Assembly (NCBI GenBank): GCA_029884515.1
Contig: JAOUHR010000132.1
Coordinates: forward strand, 1 to 5,964
Source of the DNA: Gemmatimonadota bacterium
GTDB lineage: Bacteria; Gemmatimonadota; Gemmatimonadetes; Gemmatimonadales; Gemmatimonadaceae
DNA: 5,964 bases
Direction of reading: 5' to 3'
How positions within the stretch are numbered: position 1 is the first letter of the stretch; each line of letters starts with the position of its first letter. Shown in pieces: positions 1 to 5,411 of this stretch. The translations under genes and the position numbers were made by a program. Under the pieces are notes generated by a model. The model was not told the DNA's origin and made no database searches. It worked only from the letters and a program-made list of their open reading frames with translations.

Positions 1-1585
1 CAGCGGCGTCGAGGAGCGCCTCCGCCTGCTGGCGCGACATCTGGCCCTGTGGCTCCGGGTCTCGCGGCGCCTGCGCCTGCTGCTGCGGCGGGGGTGGCGC
101 ACCGCCCCCGCCGCCCCCGCCCTGCGGCGGAGCGCGCAGCGCGAGCTCGTAGTTCCACTGCGCGTCCGCGTCCCCGGGCTTCTGCAGCAACACCGACCGC
201 AGCACCCGACGCGCGTTCCGTAGTTGGGCCGCGCGCTGGTCGCCCTCGAGCCGGAGTCCGCGCGTGAGGTACGCCACGCCGAGGTTGTAGAGCGCGCGCG
301 CGCGCAGTTCCGGCTCCGGCGCGAAGGCGGCGCGTTCGAGTGCGTCCACCGCAGCGTCGAGGGAATCGGCCGCGAGGAGCGCGGTGCCGAGGTCGTAGAG
401 CACAATCGGCCGCCGATCACCGTCCGTGACGATCGCGCGATACTTGCGGATCGCGGGCAGCAGGCGGCCGGCTTGGTGGTCCTTGATCGCGTCACGCAAC
501 GGGTTCTGTGCCTGCAGGCCACCCGGCACGAGCGCTGGGCCCAGTGCGAGCATCGCGAGCATCGCGAGCCGGCGACGGAAGCGGCCGCCGTCGGCGATGA
601 ACGCGTCGATGAGCAGCAGGAGGAGCGCCGCGCCCACGAACCACTGGTAGCGGAGCGGCCGCGTGAGCCGGCGCTCCTCCTCGCGCCGCACCGACTCGAG
701 CTGTGCCAGTGCGCGACGCACGCGCGTGCCCTTGTCGGTCGCCTCGGCCGGCACGAACTCGCCGCCCGCCGCCCGCGCGATGTCGGCGAGGAACCGGTCG
801 TCGTAGCGCGTGGTCACGATGGCGCCATTCTCGTCGCGTTTCACCTCGGTGCCTCCCGTCTCGAGAAGCGGGATCGGCGCGCCTCCGGGCGTGCCGAACC
901 CCACCGTCACCACATGGATCCCCTTGTCCTTCGCTTCCGCGGCGAGCGTGAGCGCCTCGGCGTGATCGTCGAACGCCTCGCCATCGCTCAGGATCACGAG
1001 CGCGCGGTCGGCGCCGCCCTGGCTCACCGCGAGGAGGTCGATCCCCTGCCGCAGGGGCGGGGCCATCGCGCTCCCGGCCTGTCCCACGATGGTGGGATCG
1101 AGGTTCTCGAGGAAGAGCTCGATCGCGCCGTCGTCGCTGGTGAGGGGCGCGAGGATGTAGCTGCGCCCCGCGAACGCGAGCAGCGCGACCCGGTCGCCGG
1201 GCGCACTCGCGCGGAAACGGCGCACTTCCTGCTTCATCCGTTCGAGCCGGCTGGGCCGCTCGTCCTCCGCCAGCATCGAGAGCGAGACGTCCATCGCAAG
1301 CGCGACGTCGATCCCCTCGGAGTCGATGATCGCGCTCCCGCTGCCCCAACGGGGCCCGGTGAGCGCCGCGCCGAGCAGCGCGGCGGCGAGGCCGAGCCGG
1401 AACGCGCGCGCGCGCGGCGCGGCCGCGAGGCCCGGCGGCCCGAGCCGCACGAGCGCCTCGGGCGAACCGAAGCGCGCGAGCCGCCCCTGCCGTCGCCGAT
1501 GGCCGGCCAGCACGGTGAGCGCGGCCACGACCGCGAGGGCCGGCACCAGCCAGAGCAGCCAGGGATGGTCCATGAATCGCGTCAT
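1..1585 (-). CDS. BatB-BatC fusion: membrane VWA domain plus TPR domain (3' end outside window)
   Basis: The frame runs without a stop from the ATG at 1585 to base 1 (528 codons plus one base), so the C-terminus is missing. The first half is BatB-like: helices at about 7-28 and 62-78, then a VWA domain (about 90-285) with MIDAS residues DVSLS (Asp99, Ser101, Ser103) and Asp201 in LSDGEAF. The usual Thr is replaced by Ser172 (QAGSAM). A helix at about 314-331 would end a normal BatB. Here GRFRRR and a signal-peptide-like segment follow (LAMLAMLALGPALVPGGLQA, 340-359), then a BatC-like region with TPR-type helices (about 363-480; YDLGTALLAADSLDAAVDAL, YNLGVAYL, DAQWNYELAL) and a Gly/Pro/Gln linker. 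SRQQAEALLDAA at the edge resembles BatC C-termini. Four membrane segments would place both VWA and TPR domains in the periplasm. The ATG overlaps the batA stop, with a weak GGGGG eight bases upstream. I read the whole frame and saw no frameshift. Confidence 0.9.
   Translation of the reverse strand, partial: MTRFMDHPWLLWLVPALAVVAALTVLAGHRRRQGRLARFGSPEALVRLGPPGLAAAPRARAFRLGLAAALLGAALTGPRWGSGSAIIDSEGIDVALAMDVSLSMLAEDERPSRLERMKQEVRRFRASAPGDRVALLAFAGRSYILAPLTSDDGAIELFLENLDPTIVGQAGSAMAPPLRQGIDLLAVSQGGADRALVILSDGEAFDDHAEALTLAAEAKDKGIHVVTVGFGTPGGAPIPLLETGGTEVKRDENGAIVTTRYDDRFLADIARAAGGEFVPAEATDKGTRVRRALAQLESVRREEERRLTRPLRYQWFVGAALLLLLIDAFIADGGRFRRRLAMLAMLALGPALVPGGLQAQNPLRDAIKDHQAGRLLPAIRKYRAIVTDGDRRPIVLYDLGTALLAADSLDAAVDALERAAFAPEPELRARALYNLGVAYLTRGLRLEGDQRAAQLRNARRVLRSVLLQKPGDADAQWNYELALRAPPQGGGGGGGAPPPPQQQAQAPRDPEPQGQMSRQQAEALLDAA
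65..127 (-). other. Gly/Pro/Gln low-complexity linker in the BatB-BatC protein
   Basis: These codons encode residues 487-507: a QGG start, a run of Gly, APPPP, QQQ and AQAP. The segment separates the TPR region from the C-terminal SRQQAEALLDAA stretch. It is likely a flexible, disordered tether. The matching DNA is a G-rich run on the minus strand, prone to slippage and to assembly errors. Confidence 0.85.
546..569. repeat. 9-bp tandem repeat in the fusion junction
   Basis: The plus strand shows GCGAGCATC twice (546-554, 555-563), followed by GCGAGC. On the coding strand it encodes LAMLAMLA, the hydrophobic core of the signal-peptide-like segment between the BatB and BatC parts. Gain or loss of a unit adds or removes three residues (Ala-Met-Leu) without changing frame. 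Confidence 0.85.
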
Positions 1586-2571
1586 GGGAGCGGCCCCCGC
1601 CGCCAGAGCAACAGCAGCTCCGCCACCAGCGCGAGCGCCGCCAAGGCGAGCGGCCAGAGATAGAGCTCGGAGAAACGCACGTACCGTGTGGCGCGGAGCG
1701 GCGTGCGCTCGAGCTGGTCGATCTGCTCGTAGATCCGCCGGAGCGCCTGGGCGTCGCGCGCCCGGAAGTACCGTCCGCCGGTCTGACGCGCGACGTCCTC
1801 GAGCAGCACCTCGTCGATCCGCACGGGGCGGTTCTCGTACCGGAGCCCGAACACACCGCGTCCCACCGGCACCGGCGCGACGCCCTCGCTTCCCACCCCG
1901 ATGGTGTAGACGCGCATGCCGAGGGCCGCGGCGGCCTGCGCCGCGGTGCGCGGGTCGATGGTGCCGCGGTTGTTCTCCCCATCCGTGAGGAGCACGATCA
2001 CGCGCGACCGTCCGCGCGCGCCGCGCAGGCGGTTCGTCGCGGTGATGAGGCCCGTGCCGATCGCAGTGCCGTCCTGCAGCTGCCCGGGCTGGAGGTTGTC
2101 CACGGCGGCGAGGAGCACCGGATAGTCGAGCGTGAGCGGCACCTGCGTGAGCGCCTCACCGGCGAACGCGACCAGCCCGACCTCGTCCACCTGCCGCCCG
2201 CTGATGAACTCCTTGATGGTCTCCTTCGCCACCTCGAGCCGGTTGTCCGGCTGGAAGTCCTCGGCGAGCATGGAGCTGGAGAGGTCGAGCGCGAGCACGA
2301 TGCTGATGCCGTCGCCGCGGATGGTCTCGGCCCGCGCACCGGCGCGCGGCCGGGCGAGCGCCATCACCGCCGCGACGAGGGCGACCACGCGCAGCAGCAG
2401 CGTCGCGCGCGCCGCCCAGCGGCCGCGGCGCGGGCCCGCCGCGAGCAGGTCCGCGCGCGCGTGCAGGAGCGCGGGCGGCCGGCGGCGGCGGCGCCAGAGC
2501 AGCCACGCCAGCACGGGCAGCAGCACCGCGAAGGCCCAGGGCGCGGCGAAGTCGATCGCGGCGAATCGCAT
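1582..2571 (-). CDS. batA: BatA-type membrane-anchored VWA protein
   Basis: BatA-type proteins are inner-membrane VWA proteins of the Bat system and presumed partners of MoxR. The protein has 329 residues, normal for BatA. It shows membrane helix 1 (about 11-27), an Arg-rich loop (WRRRRRPP), helix 2 (about 55-73), a VWA domain (about 88-285) and a C-terminal helix (about 304-323) followed by RRGPLP. The MIDAS metal site is complete: DLSSS (Asp96, Ser98, Ser100), Thr169 in DGTAIG and Asp197 in LTDGEN. The basic loop and basic C-terminus put these on the cytosolic side and the VWA domain in the periplasm; this topology is inferred. The ATG at 2571 overlaps the preceding stop and has an AAGGGG site 8 bases upstream. 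The TGA overlaps the start of the next gene as ATGA (1585-1582). The BatA assignment rests on domain layout and gene order; the VWA family is certain. Confidence 0.94.
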   Translation of the reverse strand: MRFAAIDFAAPWAFAVLLPVLAWLLWRRRRRPPALLHARADLLAAGPRRGRWAARATLLLRVVALVAAVMALARPRAGARAETIRGDGISIVLALDLSSSMLAEDFQPDNRLEVAKETIKEFISGRQVDEVGLVAFAGEALTQVPLTLDYPVLLAAVDNLQPGQLQDGTAIGTGLITATNRLRGARGRSRVIVLLTDGENNRGTIDPRTAAQAAAALGMRVYTIGVGSEGVAPVPVGRGVFGLRYENRPVRIDEVLLEDVARQTGGRYFRARDAQALRRIYEQIDQLERTPLRATRYVRFSELYLWPLALAALALVAELLLLWRRGPLP

Positions 2572-3494
2572 CAGCGCCGCCCCTTGCGCGGCTTCTTCGC
2601 CGCCGCCGCGCGCCGCGTGCGCCAGGCGGTCTCCACGTCACCGACGATCGCGCGCGCCTCGACGGCGATCGCGCGGGCGCCGTCCGTGGTCACCGGCGCC
2701 CTGGCGAACGCGATCGGCTCGCTTGCGAGCAGGAGGTCGGCCACGCGCTGCGGCAGGATCGGGAACTCGGCGCCGGTGAGCGCGTCGGCCACCTCGCGCG
2801 CGGTGCGCGAGGCGTCGGCCTGCGGGAAGCGCGTCGCGAGGTAGCGGCGCATGACCTCCACGTGCGCCAGCGCGTAGCGCCCCGGCTCTCCCGCCTCGAG
2901 CAGGCCGAGCCGCTCGGCGTGGGCGAATCCTTCCTCGGCGACACGCGCCGCGTCCGGCGGCTCCGCCGCCGCGCGCGCCACACGCCGGCGCCACGAGCGC
3001 CACGCCCACGCTCCGAGCCCGAGGATCACCGCGAGCGCCACCCAGAGGCGCCACCATCCGCCCGGGATCGCGAGCAGGGGTCGCGCCTCGCGGGGCACAC
3101 GCTGTGCACTGTCGGCCGGCAGGAGCGACCGCACGCGCACGCTCGGGAGCGTCACCGGATAGCTGCGCGCGGCACCGTCGCGGCTCACCGTGATGTCACC
3201 GAACTTGAGCGCGCGGCTCCCGGTGTCCCACGCGATCAGGCGGTAGACCGCGGTGCGATCCAGCACCGAGGGCGACGACGCGTCCCGCACGAGGCGCGGG
3301 TCGAGCGGCTCGATCGCGTCGGCGGAGTCGGGCACCGGCGGGAAGCGCACCTCGCTCCCCGCGGGCGCGCGCACGCGCAGCTCCACGACGATCGGCTCGC
3401 CCACCGCGGGCGATTCGGGCGTGACGCGCGCGCTCACCTGCGGCGTCCCGGCGGGCGCGGCCGCGACCTGCAGCGCGAGGAGGAGGCTGATCAC
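2571..3494 (-). CDS. BatD/DUF4381-like single-pass membrane protein
   Basis: I do not recognise a precise family; position and layout match the BatD/DUF4381-like protein often found between DUF58 and batA. The 307 residues comprise a short hydrophobic leader (MISLLLALQVAAAPAG), an exported beta-rich domain resembling an Ig-like/BatD repeat (about 20-125, with SPAVGEPIVVELRVRAPAG), one membrane helix (about 147-167, WWRLWVALAVILGLGAWAW), and a helical cytosolic domain (about 168-307). The basic RSWRRR after the helix fits a cytosolic C-terminus. Within the tail, LLLASEPIAFARAPV resembles the conserved tail motif I recall from Bacteroidota proteins in this operon slot. It is shorter than classical BatD (500 or more residues). 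The leader has no Arg or Lys before the hydrophobic stretch, which is unusual, but no upstream start codon was found. The GTG start overlaps the DUF58 stop and the TGA overlaps the batA ATG (TGATG). Confidence 0.8.
   Translation of the reverse strand: MISLLLALQVAAAPAGTPQVSARVTPESPAVGEPIVVELRVRAPAGSEVRFPPVPDSADAIEPLDPRLVRDASSPSVLDRTAVYRLIAWDTGSRALKFGDITVSRDGAARSYPVTLPSVRVRSLLPADSAQRVPREARPLLAIPGGWWRLWVALAVILGLGAWAWRSWRRRVARAAAEPPDAARVAEEGFAHAERLGLLEAGEPGRYALAHVEVMRRYLATRFPQADASRTAREVADALTGAEFPILPQRVADLLLASEPIAFARAPVTTDGARAIAVEARAIVGDVETAWRTRRAAAAKKPRKGRR
2580..2585 (-). promoter_or_regulatory. Ribosome binding site for batA
   Basis: On the minus strand this reads AAGGGG and ends 8 bases before the batA ATG (2571-2569). 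It lies inside the 3' end of the preceding gene, where it encodes part of the basic KGRR tail. It supports the ATG at 2571 as the batA start. Confidence 0.55.
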
Positions 3495-4423
3495 CGGCGC
3501 CGCGCCCGTGTCTCGCGACTGCGGAAGAATCGCATCAACGGCTCGGCGTAGCCCCGCTCGAGTTCCACCACCACCTCGTCGATGCCGAGCCGGCGGAGCA
3601 TCCCACGCCGCGCCTCCCGCTCCCCGCGCACCACGGCCGCGTACCGCGCACGCACCGCCGGGTCGCTCGTGTCCACCTCCACCAGCCGCCCCGACTCCGC
3701 GTCGCGAAGGCGCGCCGCACCCGCGTCCGGGAGCGTGCGCTCGGCGGGATCGTCGAGCACCAGGGCGACCACGTCGTGCCGCTGCGCGAGCCGGGTGAGC
3801 GGTTTCTCCATCGCCGGGCTCACGAAGTCGGAGACGACGAAGACGATGCTCCGATGCGCGAGGAGCCGGGCCGCATAGTCGAAGGCGGCGCCGAGGTCGG
3901 TGCCGCGGGAACCGGAGGGCCAGGCGAGCACGTCGCGGACGAGCCGGAGCGCGTGCCGGCGCCCCTTCCGCGGCGGCACCACGTGCTCCACACGGTCCGA
4001 GTGCAGGAGGAGGCCCACACGGTCGTTGTTGCGCGTGGCGGTAAGGGCGAGCACCGCGGCGAGCTCGGCGGCGATTCCCTGCTTGTCGCGCGCCCCGGCG
4101 CCGCCGCGGCTCGAGCCCGAGCAGTCCACGAGGAGCAGCACCGTGAGCTCGCGCTCCTCCACGAAGCGCTTGACGAAGAGCCGGCGCATGCGGGCGCTCA
4201 CGTTCCAGTCGATCGTGCGCACCTCGTCGCCGGGCTGGTACTCGCGCACCTCGGCGAACTCCATGCCCATGCCCTTGAACACGGAGTGGTACTCACCGGT
4301 GAAGCGCGAGTTGACCAGCCCGCGCGTGCGGAGCTCGATCCGCTTCACCTGGCGGAGCACCTCCGGCGGGACGGCCGACTTCCCGGGGCCGCGACGGTCC
4401 ACTGTCGCGCGCGGGCGGTTCAC
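3491..4423 (-). CDS. DUF58 domain protein (VWA-like), MoxR partner
   Basis: This soluble protein of 310 residues belongs to the DUF58 family, which is regularly encoded next to moxR and is thought to be a client or adaptor of the ATPase. The signature block runs from about residue 51 to 79 (GMGMEFAEVREYQPGDEV, then RTIDWNVSAR). A VWA-like fold follows with MIDAS-type metal-site residues: DCSGS (Asp100, Ser102, Ser104), Thr175 in GTDLG and Asp199 in SDF. No signal peptide or membrane segment is visible, so it should be cytosolic. The start is the GTG at 4423, which overlaps the mini-ORF stop. The frame is open a little further upstream but offers no better start codon. No Shine-Dalgarno sequence is close to this GTG, so initiation probably depends on translation from upstream. 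The C-terminus is strongly basic (RSRETRARRR). The stop overlaps the next gene by 4 bases (GTGA, 3494-3491). Confidence 0.94.
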   Translation of the reverse strand: MNRPRATVDRRGPGKSAVPPEVLRQVKRIELRTRGLVNSRFTGEYHSVFKGMGMEFAEVREYQPGDEVRTIDWNVSARMRRLFVKRFVEERELTVLLLVDCSGSSRGGAGARDKQGIAAELAAVLALTATRNNDRVGLLLHSDRVEHVVPPRKGRRHALRLVRDVLAWPSGSRGTDLGAAFDYAARLLAHRSIVFVVSDFVSPAMEKPLTRLAQRHDVVALVLDDPAERTLPDAGAARLRDAESGRLVEVDTSDPAVRARYAAVVRGEREARRGMLRRLGIDEVVVELERGYAEPLMRFFRSRETRARRR

Positions 4424-4458
4424 GCGGCCGGAATGACCAGGGTCATGACCAGGGTCAT
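4420..4458 (-). CDS. Possible 12-residue coupling ORF between moxR and the DUF58 gene
   Basis: A 13-codon frame reads MTLVMTLVIPAA and then stops. Its ATG (4458-4456) overlaps the moxR TGA as ATGA. Its own TGA (4422-4420) overlaps the GTG start of the DUF58 gene as GTGA. An AAGGTGG Shine-Dalgarno-like sequence lies 7 bases upstream of the ATG, whereas the DUF58 GTG has no such sequence close by. The repeated MTLV comes from a 12-bp tandem repeat. The arrangement would let ribosomes leaving moxR restart here and hand over to DUF58. This is an inference. The peptide may have no function of its own, and the frame could be chance in a short spacer. An alternative is that the repeat only lengthens the linker between the two genes. 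Confidence 0.35.
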   Translation of the reverse strand: MTLVMTLVIPAA

Positions 4459-4459
4459 G
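4433..4459. repeat. 12-bp tandem repeat, 2.25 copies, with internal palindrome
   Basis: The plus strand carries ATGACCAGGGTC twice in direct succession (4433-4444 and 4445-4456), followed by ATG. The junction holds a perfect 10-bp palindrome, GGTCATGACC (4441-4450). In the mRNA each copy can form a short hairpin, AUGAC against GUCAU with a 4-base loop. The repeat supplies the ATG of the mini-ORF and a second in-frame ATG 12 bases later. It fills the whole spacer between the moxR stop and the DUF58 start region. Slippage by whole units would keep the mini-ORF frame because the unit is four codons long. Confidence 0.9.
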
Positions 4460-5411
4460 GCGCGGCCACCTTGGCGAGCACGCGGGCGATCACCTCGTCG
4501 CTCGAGACGCTCTCGGCCTCCGCCTCGTACGTGAGGAGCACCCGGTGGCGCAGCACGTCGGGGGCCATCGCCTTCACGTCGTCGGGCGAGACGAAGTCGC
4601 GGCCGCGGAGGTAGGCGTGGGCGCGCGCCGCCTGCGCGAGCGCGATCGTCGCGCGCGGGCTCGCGCCGTACTCCACGAGCGGCACCAGGTCCGGCAGGCC
4701 GGCCTCCTTGGGCGCGCGCGTCGCGTGCACGAGGTCGACGATGTAGTCCACCAGCCGGTCGTCGAGGAAGAGCGCCGCGATCATCTTGCGCGCCTCGAGG
4801 AGGTGTTCGGGGTCGGCCACCGCCTTCACGGGGATCGCCTCGCCCCCCGCCATGCGGCGCATGATCTCCCGCTCCTCGTCCCGCGTCGGGTACCCCACGC
4901 GCAGCTTCAGCATGAAGCGATCCACCTGCGCTTCCGGCAGCGGGTACGTGCCTTCCTGCTCGATCGGGTTCTGCGTGGCGAGCACCAGGAAGGGCTCGAC
5001 CAGCGGGAAGCTGGTCCCGCCGATCGTCACCTGCTTCTCCTGCATCGCCTCGAGCAGCGCCGCCTGCACCTTGGCCGGTGCGCGATTGATCTCGTCGGCG
5101 AGCACGATGTTCGCGAAGATCGGCCCGCGCTTCACCGAGAACTTCGCCGTGGCCTGGTCGAACACCTGTGTCCCGATCACGTCGGCCGGGAGCAGGTCGG
5201 GCGTGAACTGGATGCGGCTGAACGTGGTCCGCACGGTCTCGGCGAGGGTTCGCACGGTGAGCGTCTTGGCGAGGCCCGGCACGCCCTCGAGCAGCACGTG
5301 TCCGCCCGTCAGCAGTGCGATCATGAGGCGCTCCACCATCGCCTGCTGCCCGACCACGCGCAGCCCGACCTGGTGGAGGATGTCGTGCGTGAGGGTCTGC
5401 GGTTGCGGCAT
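4455..5411 (-). CDS. moxR: MoxR-family AAA+ ATPase
   Basis: This is a cytosolic AAA+ ATPase of 318 residues, the usual MoxR length. MoxR proteins are thought to use ATP hydrolysis to remodel or activate VWA-domain partners, and such partners are encoded directly downstream. Visible motifs are Walker A GVPGLAKT (residues 43-50), Walker B IVLADEINR (102-110, Asp106 and Glu107), sensor 1 LATQNP with Asn148, the arginine-finger region VDRF with Arg165, and sensor 2 SPRA with Arg253. The C-terminal helical lid follows (about 200-318), and there are no membrane segments. I chose the ATG at 5411 because it gives MPQPQTLTHDILHQVG, a normal N-terminus, and overlaps the rluB stop. Open frame continues upstream but lies within rluB and looks like overprint. 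No clear Shine-Dalgarno sequence precedes the ATG, which fits coupling to rluB. The family call is certain; the substrate is inferred from context. Confidence 0.96.
   Translation of the reverse strand: MPQPQTLTHDILHQVGLRVVGQQAMVERLMIALLTGGHVLLEGVPGLAKTLTVRTLAETVRTTFSRIQFTPDLLPADVIGTQVFDQATAKFSVKRGPIFANIVLADEINRAPAKVQAALLEAMQEKQVTIGGTSFPLVEPFLVLATQNPIEQEGTYPLPEAQVDRFMLKLRVGYPTRDEEREIMRRMAGGEAIPVKAVADPEHLLEARKMIAALFLDDRLVDYIVDLVHATRAPKEAGLPDLVPLVEYGASPRATIALAQAARAHAYLRGRDFVSPDDVKAMAPDVLRHRVLLTYEAEAESVSSDEVIARVLAKVAAP
4466..4472 (-). promoter_or_regulatory. Shine-Dalgarno-like site inside the moxR 3' end
   Basis: On the minus strand this reads AAGGTGG, one mismatch from AAGGAGG, and ends 7 bases before the ATG at 4458. 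The bases also encode the last residues of MoxR (AKVAAP), so the match may be fortuitous. It is the best ribosome-binding candidate between moxR and DUF58 and serves the mini-ORF rather than the DUF58 GTG directly. Confidence 0.4.

Noticed and set aside
49..267. Plus-strand 72-codon frame near the left edge
   Set aside because: It is Ala/Pro/Arg low complexity arising from the antisense of the Gly/Pro/Gln linker and the end of the TPR region. It has no independent support.
224..1663. Plus-strand open frame of 479 codons antisense to the BatB-BatC gene
   Set aside because: Its product is Glu/Arg/His-rich with no recognisable domain, and it lies opposite a gene with clear VWA and TPR motifs. 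Long antisense frames are expected when third codon positions are nearly all G or C.
492..1982. Minus-strand open frame of 496 codons across the batA-batB junction
   Set aside because: It is out of frame with both VWA genes and yields Arg/Ala-rich, low-complexity sequence. The correct frames show complete MIDAS motifs, so this is overprint.
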